Shown: piece by piece, positions 42,562-51,104 of the stretch
How the letters are laid out: the number at the start of each line of letters is the position of its first letter
Numbering within the stretch: position 1 is the stretch's first letter
Assembly: GCF_000383915.1 (NCBI RefSeq)
Contig: NZ_KB912942.1
Coordinates: 2,647,194 to 2,711,193 of the forward strand
Source: Amycolatopsis benzoatilytica AK 16/65
GTDB lineage: Bacteria > Actinomycetota > Actinomycetes > Mycobacteriales > Pseudonocardiaceae
Length of the DNA stretch: 64,000 nucleotides
Direction: 5' to 3'
The notes under the pieces: model-generated
What the model saw: only the letters and a program-made list of their open reading frames with translations
Databases searched by the model: none
Told to the model about the DNA's origin: nothing
Program-made: the position numbers and the translations under genes

Positions 42562-43437
42562 GTGGAGTGCACTAGAAGACTCATGGTTGTCGCCGAAGAA
42601 CTGCATTTCACTCAGGCTGCGGAGCGGCTGCACGTCGCTCAGCCCGCGCTGTCCAAGGCGATCCGCCGATTGGAGAGCGAGCTGGGCTTTCCGTTGTTCG
42701 CGCGAAGCCGGCATTCAGTGGCGCTGACGTCGGCCGGACTGGCGCTGCTGCCCGGGGCGCGCGCGGTGCTCGCCGAACTCGACGCGGCGGTGCGGGTGGC
42801 CCAGACCGCGCATCGCAGCGCCGCGCACGTGCTGCGCGTCGGGTATCACTCCAGCGTCGGGTCCGACCTGCTCGGGCCGATCATCGACGAGTTCCGCCGG
42901 CTGCGGCCCGGCTGGCAGGTGGAGCTGCGTGCCGGGGACTGGTCCGATCCGGCCGGCGCGGTGCTGGCCGGACGCAGCGATCTGGTGCTGCTGCGTCCGC
43001 CGGTGCCCGGGCAGGAGGACCTCGACCTGGCGGTTCTGCGCAGCGACGACCGGTGGGTCGCGTTGCCCGCCGGGCACCGCCTCGCCGACCGGGAGGTCGT
43101 GCGTCTGGCCGAGCTGGCCGGCGAACCGTTCGTGGCTATGCCTGCCGAATCAGGTCCGTTCCGGGATTTCTGGCTGGCTCGCGACCGGTTCGCCGAACCG
43201 CCGGTAATCGGTGCCGAGGTGAACAACACCGACGACTGGCTGGAGGCGATCGCCACCGGACGCGGCGTCGCGCTGCTGTCGGAGACCAGCGTCCGGATCC
43301 ACCGCCGCCCCGGGCTGGTCTACCGGCCGGTGCCGGGCGCGGGCCGCAGCGAGCTGGTGGTGGCGTGGCGGTCCGGCAGCACGGACCCGGTGCTGCGCGA
43401 TTTCGTGCGTGCGGCAACGGAAATCTCCGGCGGCTGA
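42562..43437 (+). CDS. LysR-family regulator, original N-terminus replaced by element-encoded codons
   Basis: The body of the interrupted lysR gene. From 42589 the chromosomal frame reads VAEELHFTQAAERLHVAQPALSKAIRRLESELGF (HTH helices 2-3 intact), then a complete effector domain to 43437. Upstream, the element offers a GTG at 42562 with GAAGGG five bases before it and an ATG at 42583. Both are in frame and give MECTRRLMV in place of the original MLDVSSRLLRYFVT. A ~291-residue chimeric regulator could therefore still be made from an element promoter. The predicted target is the MFS exporter at 25739-26941, through the LysR box at 26987-27007. Confidence 0.75.
   Translation: MECTRRLMVVAEELHFTQAAERLHVAQPALSKAIRRLESELGFPLFARSRHSVALTSAGLALLPGARAVLAELDAAVRVAQTAHRSAAHVLRVGYHSSVGSDLLGPIIDEFRRLRPGWQVELRAGDWSDPAGAVLAGRSDLVLLRPPVPGQEDLDLAVLRSDDRWVALPAGHRLADREVVRLAELAGEPFVAMPAESGPFRDFWLARDRFAEPPVIGAEVNNTDDWLEAIATGRGVALLSETSVRIHRRPGLVYRPVPGAGRSELVVAWRSGSTDPVLRDFVRAATEISGG
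42567..42600 (+). other. attR
   Basis: The element half-arm GTGCACTAGAA (42567-42577), 11 nt spacer, GT (42589-42590), then chromosomal lysR sequence CGCCGAAGAA. With attL this defines attP as two 11-bp inverted arms centred on GT, and attB as TTCGTGACT-GT-CGCCGAAG within the lysR gene. Confidence 0.88.
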
Positions 43438-43539
43438 GCGCGTGCGGGGCTCGCCCGCGCGCCGGTGTTTGCCGGTAGTTTCGGCCAGGCACACGTTCGT
43501 TCTTCAGGCCGCCCCGGCGCGGCCGGACGGGAGCTCGGC

Positions 43540-44082
43540 TTGAGGACCGCATTGATCGTCGGCGACCTGCAGCGCGGCATCACCGGCAGCTACCCGTTCG
43601 CGAAACAGGCCGCCGGGCCGGTCGCCGACCTGCTGCCGCGGGCTCGCGCGGCCGGCGTGCTGGTGGTGTTCGTGCACTTCGCGTTCCGCGGCAACGGGGC
43701 CGATCTGGTGCCGGGCAGCGAGTTGTACCGGTCGTTCTTCGACGCGGGCGAAGCCTTCCACGAGGGCTCCCCCGGCACCGAGATCGACCTTCCGGCGGCC
43801 GAGGAGGACGTCGTGGTGCTCAAGCGCCGCGCCAGCGCGTTCGCCGGCACCGACCTCGACCTCGTGCTCCGCGCCCGCGGCGTCGACACGGTCGCGATCG
43901 CCGGGGTGGCGACCAGCGCGATGGTCGCGGCAACCGCCTACGACGCTTCCGACCGCGGCTACCACGTCACCGTCCTCCGCGACGGGTGCGGCGACGACGA
44001 TCAGTCGGTGCACGACTTCTTCGTGGACACGGTCTTCCCGCGCCGGGGCTTCCGAGTCGTCCCCTGCGCCGGACTGGCCTGA
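43540..44082 (+). CDS. Isochorismatase-fold (cysteine-hydrolase family) protein without the nucleophile Cys
   Basis: A 180-residue protein with the isochorismatase-like fold: Asp in ALIVGDLQRG and Lys in VVLKRRASAF are present. Where the family has T-N-x-C-V the sequence reads GVATSAMVAAT, with Met at the catalytic Cys position. Like PhzD-type isochorismatases it may work without the Cys, or be non-catalytic. The TTG start at 43540 has GGGAG six bases upstream. It follows the lysR gene by about 100 bases on the same strand, but nothing else links the two. Confidence 0.8.
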   Translation: MRTALIVGDLQRGITGSYPFAKQAAGPVADLLPRARAAGVLVVFVHFAFRGNGADLVPGSELYRSFFDAGEAFHEGSPGTEIDLPAAEEDVVVLKRRASAFAGTDLDLVLRARGVDTVAIAGVATSAMVAATAYDASDRGYHVTVLRDGCGDDDQSVHDFFVDTVFPRRGFRVVPCAGLA

Positions 44083-44090
44083 CCGGCGGG

Positions 44091-44714
44091 TCAGGCCGCG
44101 TCCCGCGACAGCGCCAGCTTTTCGTCGAAATCCTCGGCCCAGAAAGACAATTCCAGCGTCTTCAAGCTGGCCCAGTGTGCGAACATCCGGTGCTGCACGA
44201 TCATCGTCGGGCACAGGACGCCGAACAGCACCGCGCTGCCCGCCGCGAACCACGGCTTCGTCCCGGCGAACAGCTCGACCACGGCGGCCACGAATCCGAG
44301 CGCCATCGCCGGGCTGGCGCTCCGCAGCATCAGCCCGGTGCTGCGGGTGCGCGTCACCTCGGTGGCCGCGTCCGGTTCGTGCATCTGCAACGCCGCGAAC
44401 AGCAGGAACGAGTCCGCTTCGACGAACGCCCGCCCACGCGCCGCCGGGTTGCGGCGGAGAAATTCGGCCCGGACGTCGCGGGTGCGGCGGCGCGGCAGCC
44501 ACCTGCTGAACCGGGCGCCGAGCGGATAGGCGAGGTAGCCCAGCAGGTAGCTCGCCACCACGACTCCGGCGACCACCAGCACCGCCGGGCCGCGGGTGAG
44601 GGAGGCCAGGTCCAGCCAGTGCAGCCGGCCCGCGACGTAGGCCAGCAGCGCCAGGTACAACGCGCCCGGGATGGCGTAGGTGAACACTTCGAAGAGTCCG
44701 ACGGCGAAAGTCAC
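44091..44714 (-). CDS. Hypothetical membrane protein
   Basis: A ~207-residue protein with four or five hydrophobic segments (residues ~4-25, ~38-58, ~130-150 and ~155-175) and a basic cytoplasmic loop (RWLPRRRTRDVRAEFLRRNP). No family is recognised. A GTG at 44714 is chosen; a TTG at 44726 would add four residues. It is convergent with the isochorismatase-fold gene across nine bases and tandem with the GH25 gene. Confidence 0.6.
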   Translation of the reverse strand: MTFAVGLFEVFTYAIPGALYLALLAYVAGRLHWLDLASLTRGPAVLVVAGVVVASYLLGYLAYPLGARFSRWLPRRRTRDVRAEFLRRNPAARGRAFVEADSFLLFAALQMHEPDAATEVTRTRSTGLMLRSASPAMALGFVAAVVELFAGTKPWFAAGSAVLFGVLCPTMIVQHRMFAHWASLKTLELSFWAEDFDEKLALSRDAA

Positions 44715-44751
44715 CCGCCGATCCAACTAGGTCCCGGACCGCCGGACAAGG

Positions 44752-45588
44752 TCAGCCGCGGGCCAGCGCCTGCACCCGGTTCATCGGGCCGTTGTAGTAG
44801 TTCTGGTCGCCCGGCAGCGTGCCGCCGCGGGCGAACTGCCAGATGCTCTGCTTGTCCCAGCCCGCCGGGAGTTCCCCGATCTGGGCGGCGTACCGGGCGA
44901 GCCACAGCGGGTTCGTGTCGCCGAACCGGTCGGTGTTGCCGGTGCAGAGCTTCCACCAGGACGTCGAGGTGTAGATGACCGCGCTGCGGCGCTGGGTGGC
45001 CAGGTAGCGGCGGGCGAAGTCGGCGATCCAGGCGGTCATGTCGGCCTGGCTCTTGCCGTAACAGGCGTCGCCGTACGGGTTGTACTCGATGTCGAGCGCG
45101 CCGGGCAGCGTCATCCCGTCGCGGCGCCATCCGCCGCCGTGCGCGATGAAGTAATCGGCTTGCTGCGCGCCGCCCGAGACGTCCGGGCGGGCAAAGTGGT
45201 AGGCACCGCGGATGATGCCGGCGTTGTGCGCGCCGTCGTACTGCTGGGAGTACTGCGGGCTGACGAAACCGGTTCCCTCGGTCGCTTTCACGTAGGTGAA
45301 CTGCGCGCCGGCGTCGCGGGCCTGCCCCCAGTCGATCGGACCTTGGTGGCCGCTGACGTCGTGGCCGAGCGTCTGTGCGACGTCCGGGTCGAACCTCGGC
45401 GTGCCCTGTGCGCCTTCGTGCAGGTAGATCTGCGAGCCGGCGACAGTATCGGCGGCCTTCGAGTAGTCGGCCGCCGAAGCCGGGCCCGCGATCGCGAGGC
45501 CGCAGATGAACGCCAATGCCGACACGGTCGCGGCCAACCCGAGCCGGCGGCGCGCCGCCCGGGATTTTTCCGGTGCTGTCCGGGTCAT
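44752..45588 (-). CDS. Secreted GH25-type lysozyme
   Basis: A 278-residue protein. A long signal peptide (basic start, LGLAATVSALAFICGLAIAGPASA) is followed by a glycoside hydrolase 25 barrel: DVSGHQGPIDWGQARDAG at the first strand, FTYVKATEGTGFVSP, and the catalytic acids in ALDIEYNPYG (D-x-E). It would cut the beta-1,4 bond of MurNAc-GlcNAc in peptidoglycan outside the cell. No extra cell-wall-binding repeats are present. It is divergent from the beta-helix protein gene across a 231-bp region with a TTTGT-rich imperfect palindrome near 45760-45781. Confidence 0.92.
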   Translation of the reverse strand: MTRTAPEKSRAARRRLGLAATVSALAFICGLAIAGPASAADYSKAADTVAGSQIYLHEGAQGTPRFDPDVAQTLGHDVSGHQGPIDWGQARDAGAQFTYVKATEGTGFVSPQYSQQYDGAHNAGIIRGAYHFARPDVSGGAQQADYFIAHGGGWRRDGMTLPGALDIEYNPYGDACYGKSQADMTAWIADFARRYLATQRRSAVIYTSTSWWKLCTGNTDRFGDTNPLWLARYAAQIGELPAGWDKQSIWQFARGGTLPGDQNYYNGPMNRVQALARG

Positions 45589-45819
45589 CGCGTCGCTCCG
45601 ATCTCCGCGGCGGCAGGTCCACCGTCATCGTGCGGGACGAATCGGCGGGCGGCGCGGCGCGTCACCCGGACGTGAACGAGTTTCCGGTAGCCGGAATTCC
45701 GGCCGGTGGTCCAGACAACTGTGACCGACTTGTGACCCGCGTCACGGACCGGGGGATCTAATTTGTTGTGACCAACCACAAACTGGTGGGTAAATCCCCT
45801 ACCCCGGAGGTGTCCTCAC

Positions 45820-47628
45820 GTGAACCGGACTAGCCGACCGCCCGGCCGGCACCGGCCGACCGCCGTCCTCGCACTGGCGCTGCTGGCCGCCGCAGGACTG
45901 GCCGTCCCCGCCGCCGCCGCCCCCTCCGCCGCTGGTCAGGCCGGCTGCACCGGGCAATCCGACCAGCCGGACTTCGGGCCGAACGTGCACGTGTTCGACC
46001 CGTCCATGCCGGCCGCGACGATCCAGGCGCAGCTGGACAAAGATTTCGAAGCGCAGAAAGACACCCAGTCCGCGCAGTTCGGCCCGGGCCGGGTGGCGCA
46101 CCTGTTCAAGCCCGGCACGTACGGAATTCACGACAACGTCGGCTTCTACACCTCGGTCGCCGGCCTGGGCCAGAACCCGGACGACATCCAGATCAACGGC
46201 GACATCACGGTGGACGCGTTCAACCCGTCCGACGGCGGCTCCGCGCTGCAGAACTTTTGGCGGTCCGCGGAGAACATGGCGGTGACGCCTTCCAGCGGGA
46301 GCGACCGCTGGGCGGTCTCGCAGGCAGCGCCGTTCCGCCGGATGGACATCAAGGGCGGGCTGCAGCTGTTCCCGGCCAGCTACGGCTACGCGAGCGGCGG
46401 GTACGTCGCGGACACCCGGGTGTCCGGCCAGGCCGCATCGGTCTCGCAGCAGCAGTGGTACACGCGGGACTCGGCGCTGGGCAGCTGGGACGGCGGCGTG
46501 TGGAACATGGTCTTCTCCGGGACCAGCGGTGCGCCGGCGAACTCGTTCCCGAACCCGCCGGAGACCACACTCGCCACGACGCCGGTGTCCCGTGATGTGC
46601 CGTACCTGTACGTGGACAGCGGCGGCAACTACCGGGTGTTCCGTCCCGCAGTGCGCACCAACGCTTCCGGTCCGAGCTGGGCGAACGGCGGCACGCCCGG
46701 CGATTCGGTGCCGATGAGCCAGTTCCGGGTCGTCAAGCCCGGCGACTCCGCGGCGAGCATCAACAGCTCGCTCGACGCGGGCTGCAACCTCTTCTTCACC
46801 CCCGGCATCTATCACCTGGACCAGACGCTGAACGTCACCCGTCCGGACACGACAGTGCTCGGCATCGGCTACCCGACGCTCATCCCGGACAACGGCGTGG
46901 ACGCGATGCACGTGTCCGATGTGGACGGGGTGCGGGTGAAAGGCCTGCTCTTCGACGCCGGGACGCAGAACTCGCAGGCGCTGTTGACGGTCGGCGAAAG
47001 CGGCAAGCACACGAGCCACGCCGCGAACCCCGTCTCGCTGCAGGACGTGTTCTTCCGCGTCGGCGGCGATCAGGCCGGGAAGGCGACGAACAGCCTGGTG
47101 GTCAACAGCGACGACACGATCGTCGACCACGTGTGGGCCTGGCGCGCCGACCACGGCAACAGCGGGACGGTCGGCTGGACCACGAACACCGCCGACACCG
47201 GCTTGCTGGTCAACGGCGACAACGTGACCGCGACCGGGTTGTTCGTCGAGCACTACCAGAAGTTCCAGGTGGTCTGGAACGGGCAGAACGGGAAGACAGT
47301 GTTCTTCCAGAACGAGATGCCCTACGACGTGCCGGACCAGGGTTCCTGGAACTCCGCCCCGGGAACGGCCGGGTACGCCGCGTACAAGGTGGGCGCGGGC
47401 GTCACCACGCATGAGGCGTGGGGTCTCGGGAGCTACTGCTTCTTCGACACGAACCCGGCGGTGTCGAGCTACCACGCGTTCGAGGTGCCGCAGAACGGCG
47501 GGGTGAAGCTGCACAGCCTGCTGACGGTGTCGCTGAACCACCGGGGTTCGATCACGCACGTGGTGAACGACGCGGGTGCCGTGACGCCGGACGGGACCAA
47601 GCCGTCGAACCTGCCGAACTACCCCTGA
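45820..47628 (+). CDS. Secreted right-handed beta-helix protein (pectate lyase-like fold)
   Basis: A 602-residue exported protein (signal RPTAVLALALLAAAGLAVPAAAA). Repeated coils such as DGVRVKGLLFDAG, VVNSDDTIVDHVWAW and VNGDNVTATGLFVEHY show a right-handed parallel beta-helix. Homologues are often labelled adenylyl cyclase or coagulation-factor-like, without good support. No pectate-lyase catalytic Asp cluster is obvious, so the substrate (polysaccharide or other) is unknown. A purine-rich GGAGG lies 12 bases upstream of the ATG at 45820. A dispersed hairpin lies just past the stop. Confidence 0.8.
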   Translation: MNRTSRPPGRHRPTAVLALALLAAAGLAVPAAAAPSAAGQAGCTGQSDQPDFGPNVHVFDPSMPAATIQAQLDKDFEAQKDTQSAQFGPGRVAHLFKPGTYGIHDNVGFYTSVAGLGQNPDDIQINGDITVDAFNPSDGGSALQNFWRSAENMAVTPSSGSDRWAVSQAAPFRRMDIKGGLQLFPASYGYASGGYVADTRVSGQAASVSQQQWYTRDSALGSWDGGVWNMVFSGTSGAPANSFPNPPETTLATTPVSRDVPYLYVDSGGNYRVFRPAVRTNASGPSWANGGTPGDSVPMSQFRVVKPGDSAASINSSLDAGCNLFFTPGIYHLDQTLNVTRPDTTVLGIGYPTLIPDNGVDAMHVSDVDGVRVKGLLFDAGTQNSQALLTVGESGKHTSHAANPVSLQDVFFRVGGDQAGKATNSLVVNSDDTIVDHVWAWRADHGNSGTVGWTTNTADTGLLVNGDNVTATGLFVEHYQKFQVVWNGQNGKTVFFQNEMPYDVPDQGSWNSAPGTAGYAAYKVGAGVTTHEAWGLGSYCFFDTNPAVSSYHAFEVPQNGGVKLHSLLTVSLNHRGSITHVVNDAGAVTPDGTKPSNLPNYP

Positions 47629-47646
47629 GCCGTCCCCGACCGACGG

Positions 47647-47699
47647 TCCGTGAAGGGCCCCTTGCCGGACTTGGATTCCCTCAAGGGGCCCCTCGCGGA
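47647..47699. repeat. Dispersed hairpin repeat, copy B
   Basis: Arms TCCGTGAAGGGCCCCTTG (47647-47664) and CAAGGGGCCCCTCGCGGA (47682-47699), with two G-T-type mismatches and a 17-nt loop, 19 bases past the stop of the beta-helix protein gene. It is related to copy A (8761-8815) and half-copy C (63036-63064). It may act as a terminator. Confidence 0.88.
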
Positions 47700-47812
47700 A
47701 TCGGCAGCGACCCGGCAACCCGGGAGTTAGGCTCTCGACTAGGCGGCCGACGTGCACGTCAGCGAGGTGCTCGCGCGTCCGGCCCGGCAGCGCTGACTGA
47801 CGGAGGTGTCCC

Positions 47813-48151
47813 ATGCCGCAGTACCTGCTCGGGATCTACCAGCCGGACGGCGGGGTCCCGGACGCCGAGACCCTCGCCGACATCGTGGCGCGTCTCAACG
47901 CGGTCACCGACGAGATGAAGTCCGCCGGCTCCTGGGTGTTCTCCGGCGGCCTGCGCCCGCCTGCCGACGCCACGGTGATCCGGGCGTCCGGCGGCCGTGT
48001 CCTGCACACCGACGGGCCGTTCGCCGAGGGCAAGGAACACCTGGGCGGCTTCACCATCGTGACCGCGCCGGACCGGGCCGCGGCGGCGGAGTGGGCGCGC
48101 CGGATCTCGGAGATCACCACGCTGCCGGTGGAGATCCGGCAGTTCCAATGA
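47813..48151 (+). CDS. YCII/DGPF-domain protein
   Basis: A 112-residue protein with the DGPF motif ([19 protein letters not shown]) of the YCII family. DGPF proteins are the conserved genetic partners of ECF42 sigma factors, as here: the stop overlaps the sigma gene start by four bases (ATGA). Their function is unclear, possibly a modulator or enzyme whose product the extended sigma factor senses. GGAGG six bases before the ATG gives a good start. Confidence 0.9.
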   Translation: MPQYLLGIYQPDGGVPDAETLADIVARLNAVTDEMKSAGSWVFSGGLRPPADATVIRASGGRVLHTDGPFAEGKEHLGGFTIVTAPDRAAAAEWARRISEITTLPVEIRQFQ

Positions 48152-49353
48152 CCAGTCCGGCGGTGCTCGACAGGGTCGTCCGGGCCGAGCGCGGCCGCGC
48201 CGTCGCAGTCCTGACCCGCGTCTTCGGCGATCTCGACCTCGCCGAGGACGCGGTCCAGGAGGCCTGCGCGATCGCCGCCGAGAAGTGGCCGGCCGATGGG
48301 CTGCCGCCAAGCCCCTCCGGCTGGCTCATCACCACTGCCCGCCGGCGCGGCATCGACCGGCTCCGCCGTGATTCGGCTCGGCTGGACCGGCACGCGCAGG
48401 CAGCGCTCCTGCACGCGGACGAGCCTTTCGACGAGGGCGCGGTGCCGGACGACCGCCTGCGGCTGATCTTCACCTGCTGTCACCCTGCGCTCGGGATGCC
48501 CGCTCGCGTCGCGCTCACCCTCCGCTTGCTGGGCGGGCTGAGCACGGGCGAGATCGCGTACGCGTTCCTGGTGCCGGAGCCGACGATGGCGCAACGCATC
48601 GTGCGGGCGAAAGCCAAGATCCGCGACGCCGCGATCCCCTACCGGGTCCCCGCCGAGGCCGATCTGCCGGACCGGCTCGACGGCGTGCTCGCCGTGCTGT
48701 ATCTGATCTTCACCGAGGGACACACCGCCAGCGCCGGCGCCGAACTGGGCCGTCCGGACCTGGCTGCGGAGGCGGTCCGGCTGGCTCGCGTCCTGGCCGC
48801 GCTGCTGCCCGGCGAACCCGAGGTGCTGGGCCTGCTGGCGTTGCTGCTGCTCACCGAATCCCGCCGCGCTGCCCGGCTCGGCGCGGACGGCGTCCCGGTG
48901 CTGCTGCCCGACCAGGACCGGAGCCGCTGGGACCGGGCGTTGATCGCCGAGGGCCAGGACCTCGTCCGGGACTGCCTGCGGCTCGACCGGCCGGGCCGCT
49001 ACCAGCTGCAGGCGGCGATCAGCGCCGTGCACAGCGACCGCACCGACTGGGTCCAGATCCTCGCGCTCTACGACCAGCTGCTCGCTGTGCAGCCGACGCC
49101 GGTTGTCGCGCTCAACCGGGCGGTCGCGGTCGCCGAGGTCGACGGCCCGGCGCTCGCATTGGCCATTGTGGACGGTGTGGAGCTCGGCGACCGGCACCTG
49201 TTCCACGCGGTCCGGGCCGATCTGCTGGCCCGGCTCGGCCGCTGCGCCGAATCGGTACGGGCCTACGACGAGGCGCTGCGACTGGTGGCCAACGACGCCG
49301 AACGCCTGCTGCTGGCCAGGAAACGCGCCGCGGTGGCGTCCGGCGGACAGTGA
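48148..49353 (+). CDS. ECF42-type RNA polymerase sigma factor with C-terminal extension
   Basis: A 401-residue ECF sigma factor. Region sigma-2 (~10-75: [23 protein letters not shown]), sigma-4 (~105-165: [36 protein letters not shown]) and a long helical TPR/SnoaL-like extension (~180-400) are as in ECF42. There is no anti-sigma factor gene; in ECF42 the extension is required for activity and replaces anti-sigma control. The DGPF gene upstream is its usual partner and likely target. Streptomyces venezuelae ECF42 controls DGPF genes. Confidence 0.92.
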   Translation: MTSPAVLDRVVRAERGRAVAVLTRVFGDLDLAEDAVQEACAIAAEKWPADGLPPSPSGWLITTARRRGIDRLRRDSARLDRHAQAALLHADEPFDEGAVPDDRLRLIFTCCHPALGMPARVALTLRLLGGLSTGEIAYAFLVPEPTMAQRIVRAKAKIRDAAIPYRVPAEADLPDRLDGVLAVLYLIFTEGHTASAGAELGRPDLAAEAVRLARVLAALLPGEPEVLGLLALLLLTESRRAARLGADGVPVLLPDQDRSRWDRALIAEGQDLVRDCLRLDRPGRYQLQAAISAVHSDRTDWVQILALYDQLLAVQPTPVVALNRAVAVAEVDGPALALAIVDGVELGDRHLFHAVRADLLARLGRCAESVRAYDEALRLVANDAERLLLARKRAAVASGGQ

Positions 49354-49407
49354 TCGCAGTCGCAGGCCCCGGCCGGCGGTCCGGGTTCTCGCTAGACTCG
49401 GGAGGCG

Positions 49408-50484
49408 ATGCGAAGATTCCGGTGGTGGTGGGGAGCGCTGGTACTCGCCTGCGTAGCGGTGCTCGTGGGCTTTTTCGTCTTCTTCGGCACAGAGAGCCGC
49501 AACGGGCAGCCGCATCCGCGCCCGGGCCCGCCCGGCCGGGGCCCGTTGACGGTCGTGGCGATGGGCGACAGCACTGTCTCCGGCGAGGGCGCGGGCGACT
49601 ACAGCGCGGACACCGACGGCCGCAACGGCGACTGGTGCCATCGTTCGGCGAACGCGTTCGTGCAGAAGGTCCGGATTCCGGGCATCGCCGCGCGCGTGAA
49701 CCTGGCCTGTTCCGGCGCGCCGGCCGCGCAGGTCGCGCTCGGCGACACGAAGCAGTGGGGCGAGCGCTCACAGGCCGCGCAGCTGGCCGATCTGGTGAAA
49801 GACCACCGGGTGTCGGTCGTGGTGATCGCGGTCGGCGCGAACGACGACCCGAAGTTCTCCGCGCAGGTGAGCCAATGCTTCAAAGCGTGGTTCTCCGCCG
49901 ACGGCCCGTCCTGCAACGTGGCGCTGCAGAGCACCTGGAAGTCCAAAGTGGACGCGATGGTGCCGAAGGTGGCGAACGCGGTCGGCGACGTGAAGAAGGT
50001 GCTCGCGCGAGCCGGCTACGTGCCCGCGGACTACCAGCTGGTGCTGCAGTCCTACGCCACCCCGGTCGGCCCCGGCATCCCGCCGGAACTGCAGAGCCTC
50101 GACGGCTGCCCGTTCCGCTCCGACGACCTGCAGTGGATCTCGACCGCCGGGATCAGCGCGCTGTCGGCAGGCGTCAAGCAGGCCGCCGCCCAGTCCGGCG
50201 CGCGGTTCCTGGACCTGTCGCGCGCCGGCGAGCACCACGAAGCCTGCTCTGGCGGTGCGAATCCGACGGCGGAGTGGTTCACCCGGCTGACCCTGCATCT
50301 CGACGATCTGTCGCAAGCGGACCGGGCGCCGCACGCGTTGCAGGAGTCCTTCCACCCCAATGCCGCCGGTCATGCCGCGATCGCGGACTGCCTGTCGGAC
50401 TTCCTGACCCGGGGGGACGGCAACGCGACCTGTCTGGCCGGGCCGGACGGGAAACTGCACGCGGTCGGCGAACCGGCCGGCTGA
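49408..50484 (+). CDS. Membrane-anchored SGNH/GDSL hydrolase
   Basis: A 358-residue protein. One N-terminal transmembrane or signal anchor (WWWGALVLACVAVLVGFFVFFG) is followed by a Pro-rich spacer and an SGNH hydrolase: block I VVAMGDSTVSGEGAG with nucleophile Ser, block III VVIAVGANDD, and block V SFHPNAAGHAAI with the catalytic Asp-x-x-His replaced by SFHP. It acts outside the membrane as an esterase or lipase of unknown substrate. Four or more Cys suggest disulfides. It stands alone, 54 bases after the sigma factor gene. Confidence 0.85.
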   Translation: MRRFRWWWGALVLACVAVLVGFFVFFGTESRNGQPHPRPGPPGRGPLTVVAMGDSTVSGEGAGDYSADTDGRNGDWCHRSANAFVQKVRIPGIAARVNLACSGAPAAQVALGDTKQWGERSQAAQLADLVKDHRVSVVVIAVGANDDPKFSAQVSQCFKAWFSADGPSCNVALQSTWKSKVDAMVPKVANAVGDVKKVLARAGYVPADYQLVLQSYATPVGPGIPPELQSLDGCPFRSDDLQWISTAGISALSAGVKQAAAQSGARFLDLSRAGEHHEACSGGANPTAEWFTRLTLHLDDLSQADRAPHALQESFHPNAAGHAAIADCLSDFLTRGDGNATCLAGPDGKLHAVGEPAG

Positions 50485-50500
50485 TCCCGGCGGCAGCGGC

Positions 50501-50800
50501 TCAGAGGTCGAGCGCGGCCCGGAGCGCGACGTCGATCTGTTCCTGGACGTCCTGGTCGACCTCGGCGATCCGCTCGGTCAGCCAGGGCCGGTAGAGCCGG
50601 GTCACGTTGAGCGTCGACACCCAGTAGCGGGCGTCGACGGCCACGCCGAGGATGTCCTGCGGGTCGCGGTCGAGCAGTTCGGTGCCGAGCAGCCAGGGCC
50701 GTTCGGATTCGTTCACGCCGTCCGAGGACAGCAGCACCACGGTGCGCTGCCGCGCGGGGTCGGTCGGCGGGTGGTACGTCCAGACTTCACCCCTGCGCAC
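50501..50800 (-). CDS. MazF/PemK-like toxin
   Basis: A 99-residue protein of the MazF/PemK fold: MRRGEVWTYHPPTDPARQRTVVLLSSDGVN at the start and a central VAVDARYWVSTLNVTRLYRPWL. MazF toxins are mRNA endoribonucleases. It starts at a GTG (50800) overlapping the 3' end of the antitoxin gene by 14 bases, the usual antitoxin-then-toxin order. The acidic tail (EQIDVALRAAL) is typical. Confidence 0.75.
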   Translation of the reverse strand: MRRGEVWTYHPPTDPARQRTVVLLSSDGVNESERPWLLGTELLDRDPQDILGVAVDARYWVSTLNVTRLYRPWLTERIAEVDQDVQEQIDVALRAALDL

Positions 50801-51014
50801 GCATGTCCTTTTCCGCCGCCGCCCGTTCGGCCTCGTCTTCCTCGGCGGCCGGGGCGACCGGCGCGCGCTGCGGGGTGTACCCGGTCCGGACTGCCTCGCG
50901 CCGGGCCGCCTTCGACAGCCAGGACGAGACCGAGACGCCGTGTGCCTTCGCGGCCCGCTCGGCGAACTCGAGCGCACCGCTGTCGAGCGAGAGTGTCACC
51001 TTACGTGTTGCCAT
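50787..51014 (-). CDS. RHH-type antitoxin for the MazF-like toxin
   Basis: A 75-residue protein. The N-terminal ribbon-helix-helix-like part (ATRKVTLSLDSGALEFAERAAKAHGVSVSSWLSKAARRE) binds DNA, and the acidic disordered tail (EEDEAERAAAEKDMRAQG) would wrap the toxin. It is translated just before the toxin and overlaps it by 14 bases. The ATG at 51014 sits close behind the region convergent with SGNH hydrolase. Autorepression is expected for the family. Confidence 0.75.
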   Translation of the reverse strand: MATRKVTLSLDSGALEFAERAAKAHGVSVSSWLSKAARREAVRTGYTPQRAPVAPAAEEDEAERAAAEKDMRAQG

Positions 51015-51104
51015 ACTTTTTACCGTACCAGCGATGGCACCGTTCGGCGCCGATTCAGCCGTCCGGCCCAGCGCCGGTCCGCCGGACCGGACCGATCCCC
51101 CTCG

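Larger units (their letters stand above)
27067..42588 (+). mobile_element. Integrative (probably conjugative) element inserted in a lysR gene
   Basis: About 15.5 kb bounded by attL (GT at 27065-27066) and attR (GT at 42589-42590). Contents in order: large serine recombinase; membrane protein with a RHIM-like motif; minus-strand transfer operon (Xis, WhiB, two membrane proteins, FtsK-type ATPase, small protein); XRE regulators; Nudix protein; WXG-type effector-like cassette; lipoprotein. The FtsK translocase with small membrane proteins resembles actinomycete integrative conjugative elements, which transfer double-stranded DNA with one TraB/FtsK protein. Unlike pSAM2-type elements it uses a serine rather than a tyrosine integrase, and no Rep or primase is visible. 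Conjugative ability is inferred. Confidence 0.9.
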
